Source: Planctomycetota bacterium (lineage in GTDB: Bacteria; Planctomycetota; UBA1135; GCA-002686595). From it: 49,873 nt of DNA. Location of the stretch: contig JADLBP010000271.1 in the NCBI GenBank assembly GCA_020847695.1, positions 1-49,873 on the forward strand, written 5' to 3'. Both the position numbers and the translations under genes were made by a program. Shown here one piece after another: positions 37,438 to 45,577 of this stretch; the first letter of the stretch is position 1, and every line of letters starts with the position of its first letter. Below the pieces are notes generated by a model that searched no databases, had not been told where the DNA came from, and saw only the letters and a list, made by a program, of their open reading frames with translations.

Positions 37438-38763
37438 TCAGGCGCGCGTGCGCGCGGGCAGCGCGTCGGCGACGCGCGCGACGATCGAGTCGACCTCGGC
37501 GTCGGTGATCACGAACGGCAGACGGAAACGGATCGCCTGCGGACCGGCCTTCAGCGCGAGCAGCCGTTGATCGCGCATGCTCGCGAACATCGCGTCGCGC
37601 GCCGCCGGGCTCTCGAGCGTGAACGCGACCAACGAACCCATGCCGCGCACGTTGCTGAAACCGCCGCGCTCGAGACCGAGCTCGCGCAGGCCGCGGATCA
37701 GGCGCTCGCCACGCGCGGCGACCTGCTCGTGCAGCTTCTCGTCGAGGATGATGTCGATCAGCTTGCGCGCGCGGACCATGTCCGCGAGGCTGCCGCCCCA
37801 CGTCGAGTTGATGCGGCTCGGTCGATGGAAGACGTTGTCGGCGACCTCGTCGACGCGCGCGTTCGCGTAGACGCCGCAGATCTGCGCCTTCTTGCCGAAC
37901 GCGACGACGTCGGGACGGACGCCTTTCGCTTGCCACATCCACGGGCGACCCGAGCCGAAGAAGCCGGTCTGCACTTCGTCGAACAGGAGCAGCGCCTCGT
38001 ACTCGTCCGCGTACTGCCGCAGCTTCTTCAGGAACTCGGGCCGGAAGTGGTTGTCGCCGCCTTCGCCTTGCATCGGCTCGATCAGGATGCCGGCGACCCG
38101 CATGCGCGTGTCGCGCAACGCCATCTCGATCATCTCGCACGCGCGGCGCTCGGACGCCTCGATGTCGTTCGAGATGCGACCGTGCAGGTCGAACTCGAGC
38201 TTCGGGTTGTGCACGCGCGGCCAACGGAACTTCGGGAAGAAGCCGATCTTTGCGGGATCGGTGTTGGTCAACGAGAGCGCGTACCCCGAGCGTCCGTGGA
38301 ACGCTTCCTGGAAGTGCAGGATCACGAGGTCGTCGCAGTTCTCCGTGAGCTCGCGACGGCCGAGCTTCTGCGCCTTCCAATCGAACGCGACCTTGAGCGC
38401 GTTCTCGACCGCGAGCGTGCCGCCGGACACCCAGAAGTGGTGCGGGTACCCCTCGGGCGTGACGCGCGTCGCGAACGACTCGACGAAGCGCGTCATCTCG
38501 ACCGTGTAGAAGTCCGAGTTCGAGGGATTGTGCGTCGCGGCGCGCGCGAGCTCGGCCTGGAAGTCCTGGTCGAAGAGCCGCGGGTGGTTGTAGCCGACCG
38601 GCCAGGTCGCGAAGCAGGTGAAGCAGTCGAGGTACTCGTCACCGGTCTTGCCGTCGACGAGCCAGGAACCGTGGGAGCGCTCGAGATCGAGCACCAACGG
38701 GAAGCCGTCGACCAGCTGGTGACGCTTCAGGACCTCGAGCACGTTCTGAGGGTGGATCTGCAT
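37438..38763 (-). CDS. lat: L-lysine 6-aminotransferase (LAT)
   Basis: This 441-aa class-III PLP aminotransferase transfers the epsilon-amino group of L-lysine to 2-oxoglutarate, giving alpha-aminoadipate semialdehyde (cyclising to piperideine-6-carboxylate). Residues seen: SGGTLAVENALKVAFDWK (113-130), FHGRSGYALSLTNT, IEPMQGEGGDNHF, the cofactor Asp262 in LLLFDEVQTGFF, the Schiff-base lysine in FGKKAQICG (Lys291/292), and INSTWGGSLADM. The order and spacing match LAT rather than ornithine or GABA aminotransferases. The aldehyde product would be oxidised by the ALDH7 enzyme of 20208-21752. An ALDH-like gene lies directly upstream on the same strand, 111 nt away. The ATG at 38763 has no clear Shine-Dalgarno. 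Confidence 0.93.
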   Translation of the reverse strand: MQIHPQNVLEVLKRHQLVDGFPLVLDLERSHGSWLVDGKTGDEYLDCFTCFATWPVGYNHPRLFDQDFQAELARAATHNPSNSDFYTVEMTRFVESFATRVTPEGYPHHFWVSGGTLAVENALKVAFDWKAQKLGRRELTENCDDLVILHFQEAFHGRSGYALSLTNTDPAKIGFFPKFRWPRVHNPKLEFDLHGRISNDIEASERRACEMIEMALRDTRMRVAGILIEPMQGEGGDNHFRPEFLKKLRQYADEYEALLLFDEVQTGFFGSGRPWMWQAKGVRPDVVAFGKKAQICGVYANARVDEVADNVFHRPSRINSTWGGSLADMVRARKLIDIILDEKLHEQVAARGERLIRGLRELGLERGGFSNVRGMGSLVAFTLESPAARDAMFASMRDQRLLALKAGPQAIRFRLPFVITDAEVDSIVARVADALPARTRA

Positions 38764-38846
38764 GGCGGTACTTGTGAGCTAGTGACGTCGAGCTCGAGGC
38801 CGGACTCCGCCCGGTCGCCCGGTCGGGTCATTCCCCCCATCGGCTC

Positions 38847-38865
38847 CTTCGGCCTCGCACCGAAG
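38847..38865 (-). terminator. Small hairpin between the ALDH-like gene and lat
   Basis: CTTCGG and CCGAAG pair around a 7-nt loop, 9 nt past the stop of the ALDH-like gene on the minus strand, with no T-run. It is probably an attenuator-strength hairpin at most, so read-through into lat remains likely. Confidence 0.3.
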
Positions 38866-38874
38866 AACCGGACC

Positions 38875-40095
38875 TCAGGCGTCCAGCGAGCGGGCGAGCG
38901 CTTGCCCCGCCCGCGCGTCTCGAACGCGCATGAGCCCCAGCACCGGCACGTTCCGCCGGAAGCGTCCGAAACGCGTGTTCGGGTCGACGTTGGTGAAAAC
39001 CACCGGTCGCACCCCGAGCGCACGTCGCACGCCCCCGCGGTCCTTGCCGGGGCCGCCCCCCCCAGGATTTGTCAGGCCCTCCGCGGCCGGGAACCAGGGC
39101 GGACCGCCGTGGAGCGGCGTCGCGCCCTCGTCCAGACCGAGGAACCAGGCCTCCTGCAGGGCGTCCAAGGCGTCCGGTTCGATCAGCGGGGCCGGACGGG
39201 TCGCGTCCGGGTGCCGTTCGAGGGTCGCCAAGAGCTCCTCGCTGAACCGCGAGAAGTGCCTGCGGGGGCACAGGACCCGGCCGAAACGGCCGGGCAGCTG
39301 GCCGGAGAGTGTAACGGATCGGGCGAACGAAGTCTCGAAGACCTCCGCCGCCGCCTGGGCCGGATCGAGGTCGTCCGGCAGGGCCCTGGAGGCCGAAACG
39401 GCGGGCCGGAGCGCGAGCGAGAGCCCCGGCCGCGCGGCGCGTGCGAGCTCCGCCAGGCGCGCCTCGGAGCCCGCGAGGCGGGCGAACGCGACCCGCGGGT
39501 CGCCGAGCAGCCGATCGACGACCGCGCGGCCGTCATCGAAGAGGACGTTGAGCACCCCCGCCGGCAGTCCGGAGGCTTCCGCCGCCCGCGCGAGCGCCGC
39601 GGGGCCCTGGCCGAGCCGCGGGTCGGCGACCACCGCGAGCGTGGCTCCGCCGGCGAGAGCGGACAGCGCGCGCGCGGCAAGGCGCCCGGCGCCGTCGCCC
39701 CAATGCGCGCCGAACACGCCGATACCCGGCCGCTCGGCGACGTCGTCGGCGACGATCTCGAGCGCCTGGCGGGCAAGGAAGAGCTCGCGTTCGCTCCACA
39801 GCCGCGCCTCGTCGGCGTCGAGCCCGAGCGACGCCTCGAACGCTCCCGGCAGCGCCGCGTCGGACTCGAGCGCGCCGAGCCACGCGTGCAGCGCTCGCAC
39901 GCGTTCGCGGCGCGCGAGCGCGCTCCAGCGCTCGCCCGCGCGCGTCGCGGCGTCGGCGGCCGCGTCGGCGTCGCGCGCGTCGCCGCGCGGCCAAACCGGC
40001 CGGGGCGCGACGAACGTGTCGGCTTCGAACGCGATGCCGCTCGCGCCCGCGCGCCAGGTTCCGTCGATCCAGTGCGCGAGTTCGGGGGTCGACAT
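38875..40095 (-). CDS. Aldehyde dehydrogenase-like protein lacking catalytic residues
   Basis: This 406-aa protein follows the ALDH plan (start WIDGTWRAGASG, AADAATRAGERWSAL, a Rossmann-like ALAGGATLAVVADPRLGQGP, GLPAGVLNVLFDDG) but is about 80-100 aa shorter than true ALDHs. In the region that normally reads GQxCxxxxR it has SGQLPGRFGRVLC: the nucleophilic cysteine is replaced by proline. The E-LGGK segment is LALRPAVSASRALPDDLD, so the general base glutamate is absent too. It is therefore probably not a dehydrogenase. It is intact, with no frameshift, and lies directly upstream of lat. It may be a binding, scaffolding or regulatory homologue. Divergent from rnpA, it appears to share that gene's promoter region. 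Confidence 0.7.
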   Translation of the reverse strand: MSTPELAHWIDGTWRAGASGIAFEADTFVAPRPVWPRGDARDADAAADAATRAGERWSALARRERVRALHAWLGALESDAALPGAFEASLGLDADEARLWSERELFLARQALEIVADDVAERPGIGVFGAHWGDGAGRLAARALSALAGGATLAVVADPRLGQGPAALARAAEASGLPAGVLNVLFDDGRAVVDRLLGDPRVAFARLAGSEARLAELARAARPGLSLALRPAVSASRALPDDLDPAQAAAEVFETSFARSVTLSGQLPGRFGRVLCPRRHFSRFSEELLATLERHPDATRPAPLIEPDALDALQEAWFLGLDEGATPLHGGPPWFPAAEGLTNPGGGGPGKDRGGVRRALGVRPVVFTNVDPNTRFGRFRRNVPVLGLMRVRDARAGQALARSLDA

Positions 40096-40120
40096 CGACG
40101 TGTCCGCCGGGGCGGAGCAC

Positions 40121-40127
40121 TAGGATA
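40121..40127. promoter_or_regulatory. Shared divergent -10 (TAGGATA / TATCCTA) between rnpA and the ALDH-like gene
   Basis: On the plus strand TAGGAT (40121-40126) and on the minus strand TATCCT (40127-40122) are good -10 matches that overlap by all but one base. The plus transcript would reach the rnpA ATG at 40185 after a leader of about 50 nt; the minus transcript would reach the ATG at 40095 after about 20 nt. Confidence 0.45.
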
Positions 40128-40184
40128 GGCGCGAGCCCGATGAGCACCAAACCGTCCGGAGCGCGTCACCCCAAGGAGGCGCGG

Positions 40185-40541
40185 ATGCGCGGGCTCTCGG
40201 ACTTCCAGCGCGCGTACCGAGAAGGGTCGCGCGCCAAGGGCTCGATCCTGACCGTCGTCGCGCGCCCGAACGGCCTCGAGCACGCGCGCCTCGGCCTCTC
40301 GGTCGGCCGCGTGATCTGGAAGAGCGCGGTGCGCCGCAATCGAATCCGCCGCATCTTCCGCGAGGCGTTCCGCCTCGAACGCGCGGGCCTGCCGACGGGC
40401 TTCGATTTCGTGTTGATCCCCGCTGCGCCGAAGCTCGAGCCCGAGCTCGTCGCCACGCGCGCGGAGCTCGCGTTGCTCGCGCGCAAGGCCGCGCGACGCG
40501 CGGTCGAACGCCAAGCGGCGCGCGAGGCGGGCGGCGCATGA
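40185..40541 (+). CDS. rnpA: Ribonuclease P protein component
   Basis: This 118-aa basic protein binds the RNase P RNA and helps it cleave 5' leaders from tRNA precursors. The family signature is [14 protein letters not shown] (about 50-64), after the conserved [14 protein letters not shown] strand; the N-terminus [19 protein letters not shown] matches RnpA well. The start at ATG 40185 is decided by AAGGAGG five nt upstream; an in-frame ATG at 40140 would add 15 unconserved residues. Its stop overlaps yidD (ATGA). Unusually, the customary upstream partner rpmH (ribosomal protein L34) is missing: the sequence before rnpA is the divergent promoter and the ALDH-like gene. Confidence 0.92.
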   Translation: MRGLSDFQRAYREGSRAKGSILTVVARPNGLEHARLGLSVGRVIWKSAVRRNRIRRIFREAFRLERAGLPTGFDFVLIPAAPKLEPELVATRAELALLARKAARRAVERQAAREAGGA

Positions 40542-40894
40542 GCGTGCCCGAGCACGAGCCCGCATGGCCCGAGCGCAAGCGCGCTTGGCTCGGGCGCGTG
40601 CTCGCGTGGCCAGTGCGTGTCTATCGGCGCGTACTGTCGCCGCTCAAGCCCGCGACCTGCCGTTTCGCTCCGACGTGCAGCCAATACGCGATCGACGCGT
40701 TGCACCGTCACGGCGCGTTCCACGGCGTGCTGCTGGCGGCGTGGCGGCTGGCGCGTTGCCAACCGTTCGCGCGCGAGGGTTTCGATCCGGTTCCCGAGCG
40801 ACTGCCCCGACATTTCTGGCACGCCGGGCCCTTGAAACCCGGGGCGGGAGACCGCGGGATGGCGCGCTCGCGAACGCCCGAGAAGACACGATGA
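40538..40894 (+). CDS. yidD: Membrane protein insertion efficiency factor YidD
   Basis: This 118-aa protein shows the YidD core: [20 protein letters not shown] (26-45), [14 protein letters not shown] (46-59), then [15 protein letters not shown] (72-86) with conserved Cys41, Cys47 and Cys74. YidD associates with the inner membrane through an amphipathic N-terminal helix and assists YidC-dependent insertion. It overlaps both neighbours by ATGA (rnpA before, a TolB-like lipoprotein after), so translation of the three is coupled. The usual next gene, yidC, is absent; its place is taken by the lipoprotein gene. The C-terminus is about 30 residues longer than the core domain. Confidence 0.92.
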   Translation: MSVPEHEPAWPERKRAWLGRVLAWPVRVYRRVLSPLKPATCRFAPTCSQYAIDALHRHGAFHGVLLAAWRLARCQPFAREGFDPVPERLPRHFWHAGPLKPGAGDRGMARSRTPEKTR

Positions 40895-42012
40895 ACCACC
40901 AGCAACTCGCCCTCCCCCTGCTCGTCCTGCTCGGCGCCTGCGCCGGAACCCCGACCCGCGACAGCTCGCCGCCGATCGCCGGCTTGCGACAGGTCGACGA
41001 CCTGATCCAGCCCGACGAGAAGCACTTCGCGCACCTGTGGCAGATCACCAAGGGCGGAGAGAACGCCGAGGGCTACTGGAGCTTCGCGGGCGATCGCCTC
41101 TCGCTGCAGCGCCGCCACGGCGAGCAGAAGTGCGACCGGATCTTCGTCACCGACGCGAAGGGCGCGGACGAGAGCGGGATCGCGCCGCTGCAGCCGGTCT
41201 CGAACGGCAAGGGCGTGACGACGTGCGCGTACTTCATGCCGGGCGACCGCGAGGTGCTCTTCGCGTCGACGCAGGCGTTCCACGAGACGTGCCCGCCGCC
41301 GCCGGACAAGTCCGACGGCTACGTGTGGTCGCTGCACCCCGAGTACGACATCTTCGTGCACGACCTCGCGAGCGGCGACGAGCGCCGGCTGACCGACAGC
41401 TACGGCTACGACGCGGAGGCGACGGTCTCGCCGCTCGGCGACCGCATCGTGTTCACGTCGGATCGCTCGGGCGACATCGAGCTCTGGACGTGCAAGCTCG
41501 ATGGCAGCGACGTCAAGCAGGTGACCAACGAGCTCGGCTACGACGGCGGCGCGTTCTTCAGCCACGACGGCAAGAAGCTGGTGTTCCGCGCGACGCACTT
41601 CGTCGAGCCGGGGCCGAACGGCGAGCTGATCGGCACGCGCGAGCAGTACGTCGACCTGTTGAAGAAGCACAAGATCCGCCCGCACATGCTCGATCTGTAC
41701 GTGTGCGACGTCGACGGCTCGAACCGCCGGCAAGTGACCGATCTCGGCGGCGCGTCGTGGGCTCCGTTCTTCTTCCCCGACGACAGCCGCATCCTGTTCT
41801 CCTCGAACCACCACGACGAGAGCGAGCGCAAGTTCGAGTTCGACATCTTCGCCGTCGACGTCGACGGCAAGAACCTCGAGCGCATCACGACCTACAAGGG
41901 CTTCGACTCGTTCCCGATCTTCTCGCCGAACGGGAAGTGGCTGGTGTTCGCCTCGAACCGCGGCGGCACCGAGCAAGGCGAGACCAACCTGTTCGTCGCC
42001 GAGTGGCGCTGA
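40891..42012 (+). CDS. TolB/WD40-like beta-propeller lipoprotein
   Basis: This 373-aa protein has a lipoprotein signal ([12 protein letters not shown], lipid Cys17) and a six-bladed TolB-type propeller made of PD40/WD40-like repeats: [80 protein letters not shown]. TolB links the outer membrane and Pal in Gram-negative bacteria, but many such proteins have other roles, and the gene is not next to pal or tolA. It begins in the yidD stop codon (ATGA). It is convergent with the FG-GAP gene, with a single base between the two stops. The N-terminal 150 residues before the propeller are unassigned. Confidence 0.85.
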   Translation: MNHQQLALPLLVLLGACAGTPTRDSSPPIAGLRQVDDLIQPDEKHFAHLWQITKGGENAEGYWSFAGDRLSLQRRHGEQKCDRIFVTDAKGADESGIAPLQPVSNGKGVTTCAYFMPGDREVLFASTQAFHETCPPPPDKSDGYVWSLHPEYDIFVHDLASGDERRLTDSYGYDAEATVSPLGDRIVFTSDRSGDIELWTCKLDGSDVKQVTNELGYDGGAFFSHDGKKLVFRATHFVEPGPNGELIGTREQYVDLLKKHKIRPHMLDLYVCDVDGSNRRQVTDLGGASWAPFFFPDDSRILFSSNHHDESERKFEFDIFAVDVDGKNLERITTYKGFDSFPIFSPNGKWLVFASNRGGTEQGETNLFVAEWR

Positions 42013-42013
42013 C

Positions 42014-43282
42014 TCACTTCGCCGCCGAGAGCAGCACGAGCCACGCCGAACCCGCTTGCTCGGCGCCGGGCCTCGTCCGTCCCGGAGCCCCGAGCAACGC
42101 GAGCGTGCCGGCGAGCGCGGCCGTTCCGCCGCGTGATCGGTCGATCGCGATCGCCGCGCCGAGCCGGTCGCCGACGCGCCCGTCGAGCAACATGAACTTC
42201 GCCGACTCGCGCCACATGCCGTCGACGGCGCGGTCGAACGCGTAGACGGCGCCGGCACTCACCCCGAACGGGTTCGCGGCTCGAGCGGCGCCGACGAGCG
42301 CTCGCTCGCCCTGCAGCGCGACCGCGCGCCCGAATCCCGCCGCGTTCGTCGGATCGCGCGCGACGAGCGCGGCGCGCTCGCTCCACTCTCCATCGTCCGA
42401 ACGCTCGAACACGTAGGCTGCGCCTGCGTCGGTGACGCCCGGGGCATCGTGTCCGGGCGCCCCGGCGAGGATGCGCGCCCCCTCGAGCGCGACGGCGTCC
42501 CCGAACCGATCCGAGACCTCGGCGCCCGCCGGGACCAACCAAGCCGTGTGCTTCCAGAGCTCGACCGGATCCCACTCGAGCACGAGCACGCGCCCCGTGC
42601 GCTGATTCCACGTCAGCTTCGCTTCCGGCGCGCCGGCGAGCCCGCGCAGTCCGTCGATCGCGACCGCCGAGCCGAGCCGATCGCCTGCGTAGCTTTGCGT
42701 CTCCTGGATGTGCACCCAGCTCGCGCCGATCAGGCGATAGTCGTACACCATGCCGCAGTCGGGGCCCGCGCCGTGGTCGTTGAACGGCGCACCGCACCAG
42801 AGCATTTCGCCATCGAGAGCGACGGCTGCGCCGAACAGGTCGCCCGGCTGCGCGTCGAAGCCGACGATCGTCTGCGTCTCGACCCACGCGCCCGCCGGCA
42901 AGCGCTCGAACACGTACGCGAACCCTTTCCCGAGGTGCGGCGCTCCTACCAGCGCGCGCTGTCCGTCGAGCGCGACGGCTTCACCGGCACGGGCTCCTGG
43001 ATGGGCGTCGCTCGGCACGAGCACTGCGGCGCAGACCCACGTGCCCGACGGCGTGCGCTCGAAAACGTAGGCACCGCCGCTGTCGGCTCCCGCCGCGCCG
43101 TCGCGGCCCGGCGCACCGAGCAACGCACGAGCCGAGTCGAGCGCCACCGCCGCGCCGAATGCGTCGTGCGCCGCCGCGTCGGGAGCGACCAGTTCGAACC
43201 TCCGCTCGCCCCCCAATCCGTCCGACGCGACCGAGAACGACACGACACCACAGATCACAGAACCGACGCCGAGCAGCGACAT
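42014..43282 (-). CDS. Secreted FG-GAP repeat protein
   Basis: This 422-aa protein starts at ATG 43282, with GGAGGAA about 10 nt upstream, directly followed by a signal peptide (SLLGVGSVICGVVSFSVASD); an earlier in-frame ATG at 43345 would bury it. The rest is about seven repeats of 50-60 residues with the core pattern FG-AVALDG-RALVGAP followed by AYVFER, the hallmark of FG-GAP (integrin-like) beta-propellers. Such proteins are plentiful in Planctomycetota as secreted surface or matrix proteins; no catalytic domain is attached. Sequence around the calcium-type D-x-D turns is loose, so calcium binding is uncertain. Its last base lies one nucleotide from the stop of the TolB-like gene. Confidence 0.85.
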   Translation of the reverse strand: MSLLGVGSVICGVVSFSVASDGLGGERRFELVAPDAAAHDAFGAAVALDSARALLGAPGRDGAAGADSGGAYVFERTPSGTWVCAAVLVPSDAHPGARAGEAVALDGQRALVGAPHLGKGFAYVFERLPAGAWVETQTIVGFDAQPGDLFGAAVALDGEMLWCGAPFNDHGAGPDCGMVYDYRLIGASWVHIQETQSYAGDRLGSAVAIDGLRGLAGAPEAKLTWNQRTGRVLVLEWDPVELWKHTAWLVPAGAEVSDRFGDAVALEGARILAGAPGHDAPGVTDAGAAYVFERSDDGEWSERAALVARDPTNAAGFGRAVALQGERALVGAARAANPFGVSAGAVYAFDRAVDGMWRESAKFMLLDGRVGDRLGAAIAIDRSRGGTAALAGTLALLGAPGRTRPGAEQAGSAWLVLLSAAK

Positions 43283-43398
43283 CACGGCTTCCTCCGCGGG
43301 CAAGCGACGGAATCGAATCTCGCCCCGAGGACGCGCACCTTCCATGCGGAGGTGCCTTCGCCGGGGTGCGCAGCGCGCGACGCCGGAACGTCTCCGCC

Positions 43399-43734
43399 TC
43401 AGCCCCCCAGGGCCGCGTCACGCGTCGTGGAGCAGCTCTCGACGCGCGCGCGACAGCGCGCGGTGCCGCGCAGGCGCTTGACCGCATGCTCGACGCGTTG
43501 CGCCTCTGCGCGGGTCTCGTACGGACCGAAGCGCCGGCCGATGCGCCACGGGCGGAAGCCGCGCGTCGCCTTCGCGCCGCCGGGGAGTTCACCGTTGTGC
43601 TGGGCGAGGCGCGTCTTCGGGTCGAGCGCGATGCCGACGTACGTGCGGTTCGAGACCTTCGAGACGAGCACGTACACGCTCCAACCCCGCCGCACGGCGT
43701 CCTTGCGCTTCGAGGCTCGCGCCGCCGCGCTCAC
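43399..43734 (-). CDS. GIY-YIG domain protein (UPF0213/SLX1-like)
   Basis: This 111-aa protein has a compact GIY-YIG fold: VYVLVSKVSNRTYVGIA for the GIY...YVG strands, then ALDPKTRLAQHNG, the G-GGAKATRG-RPW motif typical of UPF0213 and SLX1 nuclease domains, and a C-terminal AEAQRVEHAVKRL helix with the conserved acidic residue. It is probably a small structure-specific nuclease domain, but many small GIY-YIG proteins have no known role. The start is the GTG at 43734 that overlaps the stop of prfC (GTGA), so it is translated after RF3. Its N-terminal residues are basic (ARASKRKDAVRR). Confidence 0.8.
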   Translation of the reverse strand: MSAAARASKRKDAVRRGWSVYVLVSKVSNRTYVGIALDPKTRLAQHNGELPGGAKATRGFRPWRIGRRFGPYETRAEAQRVEHAVKRLRGTARCRARVESCSTTRDAALGG

Positions 43735-45398
43735 GCGATGTCGACCAACTTGTGATTCGGATTGCGGCGCGCGGCGGACTGCTTCTCCCACTCGGTCATG
43801 AACAGCACGACGACGCGGCCGCGCGAATCGCGGGTCAACAGCGAGGTCGTCGGCTCGACGAACGTCGTCGGATCGCCTTCGAGCCACGCGCTGCACTCGT
43901 AGGGCAACGGCGTGAGGCGCGTGTCGACGCCGTACTCGTCGCGCAGTCGGTACTCGAGCACCTCGAACTGCAGCTTGCCGACCGCCGCGAGCAACGGATC
44001 GCTGTTCGAGCGGTCCTCGGTGTGCAGGCGCTGCACCGCGCCTTCGGCGATCAGTTGCTCGAGCCCCTTGTCGAACGCCTTGCGCTTGCCGAGGTCCTTC
44101 GGCGCGATGCGCGCGAACACTTCCGGCTGGAAGTGCGGCAGCGGCTTGTGCTCGAAGCCGCCACGCAGCGAGATCGTGTCGCCGATGCGGAACGTGCCGC
44201 GGTTGATCAGGCCGACGATATCGCCTGGGAACGCGGAGTCGACGGTGTTGCGCTCCTGCGCGACCATCGAATGCGGCCGCGACAGCCGGATGTCGCGATC
44301 GAGGCGATGATGATGGACGAGCTGGTCGCGCTCGAAACGCCCGGAGCACACGCGCACGAACGCGAGGCAGTCGCGGTGGCGCTTGTCCATGTTCGCCTGG
44401 ATCTTGAACACGTAGCCGCTGAACGGCTCGGCGATCGGGTCGAGCGTGCGCTCGCTGCCGTCCGGCAAATCGATCGGGCGCGCGCTCGGGCTCGGCGCGA
44501 GCTCCGCGAACGCGTCGAAGAACGGCTCGACGCCGAAGTTGGTCAACGCGGAGCCGAAGAACACCGGCGTCACTTCGCCCTTCAGGAACGCCGCGCGCGA
44601 GAACGGGTTGCCGGCGACGTCGAGCAGCTCGAGCTCGTGGCGCGCGCGCTCGAGCACGTGCGGCGGCACGCTCTCCGCGAGCCGAGGATCGCCGAAGGCG
44701 AGGCGCTCGACCTCGGCCTTCTGCGCGCCCGCCGCGGCGGTCTTGGTGAAGAGCAGCACATCGCCGAGTCCCCCGCCGTCGAAGCGGCGCTCGATCACGC
44801 CGGCGAAGTCGCGGCCTTGGCCGATCGGCCAGTTCAGCGGGCTCGAATGGATGCCGAGCACCTCCTCGACCTCGTGCATCAGGTCGAGCGGATCGCGCCC
44901 GGGCAAGTCGAGCTTGTTGACGAACGTCAACACCGGGATCTTGCGGATGCGGCAGACCTCGAACAGCTTGCGCGTCTGCGTTTCGACGCCTTTCGCGGCG
45001 TCGAGCACCATGATCGCGGAGTCGGCGGCGGTCAGCGTGCGGTACGTGTCCTCGCTGAAGTCCTGGTGACCCGGCGTGTCGAGCACGTTGATCACCGTGC
45101 CCTTGTACGGGAACTGCATCGCCGACGACGTGATCGAGATGCCGCGCTCTTGCTCCATGCCCATCCAGTCGGAGGTCGCGAGCTTGCCCTTGCGCCCCTT
45201 GACCATCCCCGCGGTGCGGATCAGGCCGGAGTAGAGCAGGAGCTTCTCCGTCAGCGTCGTCTTGCCCGCGTCCGGGTGCGAGATGATCGCGAACGTGCGC
45301 CGCCGCGCGGTCTCGCGCGCGAGCCCGGCGCGGTCCTGCGCTCGCAGGCCGGCGCTGTCTTGCGCGCTCGGGTCGGATTGGGGGATCGAGTCGGTCAT
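43731..45398 (-). CDS. prfC: Peptide chain release factor 3 (RF3)
   Basis: This 555-aa translational GTPase recycles class-1 release factors after peptide release. The G motifs are clear: G1 SHPDAGKTTLTEK, the GISITSSAM switch I typical of RF3, G3 LDTPGHQDFSEDTY, and G4 FVNKLDLPGRDPLD. RF3-specific domains II and III follow (NRGTFRIGDTISLRGGFEHK, KLQFEVLEYRLRDEYGV). It is slightly longer than E. coli RF3 (529 aa), with an N-terminal Ser/Gln/Asp-rich extension of about 30 residues. The ATG at 45398 fits homology; the same frame stays open far upstream but only as a shadow of the kinase and peptidase genes. The 179-nt gap before it holds no gene. Confidence 0.96.
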   Translation of the reverse strand: MTDSIPQSDPSAQDSAGLRAQDRAGLARETARRRTFAIISHPDAGKTTLTEKLLLYSGLIRTAGMVKGRKGKLATSDWMGMEQERGISITSSAMQFPYKGTVINVLDTPGHQDFSEDTYRTLTAADSAIMVLDAAKGVETQTRKLFEVCRIRKIPVLTFVNKLDLPGRDPLDLMHEVEEVLGIHSSPLNWPIGQGRDFAGVIERRFDGGGLGDVLLFTKTAAAGAQKAEVERLAFGDPRLAESVPPHVLERARHELELLDVAGNPFSRAAFLKGEVTPVFFGSALTNFGVEPFFDAFAELAPSPSARPIDLPDGSERTLDPIAEPFSGYVFKIQANMDKRHRDCLAFVRVCSGRFERDQLVHHHRLDRDIRLSRPHSMVAQERNTVDSAFPGDIVGLINRGTFRIGDTISLRGGFEHKPLPHFQPEVFARIAPKDLGKRKAFDKGLEQLIAEGAVQRLHTEDRSNSDPLLAAVGKLQFEVLEYRLRDEYGVDTRLTPLPYECSAWLEGDPTTFVEPTTSLLTRDSRGRVVVLFMTEWEKQSAARRNPNHKLVDIA

Positions 45399-45577
45399 GT
45401 CGGGGACGGGGCTTCGCCGCGCGGGGTGCGTTCGGCGCGCGAGCCCGCGGCTGGAATCGCACAGGTTCGCCGATCGAGGCTTCGGCGTCCAGCGTGCGGG
45501 CCGGCAGTCCGCGCCGGAGGTCGGCGCGAGGCGCCTTTCTCCGCGGCGCGGCGAGCGCGAGTCGGGTCGGCGCCGGC

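Noticed and set aside
38875-40095. The ALDH-like gene as a pseudogene
   Set aside because: The frame is intact over 406 codons with normal codon use, a plausible promoter and no frameshift. Loss of catalytic residues alone suggests changed function rather than decay.
40096-40184. A hidden rpmH (ribosomal protein L34) gene before rnpA
   Set aside because: The gap is too short and no frame encodes the KRTYQPS/KRKR-type L34 sequence.
45399-45577. A small gene in the gap between the kinase and prfC genes
   Set aside because: No frame in the 179 nt has a plausible start with ribosome site and non-shadow composition.
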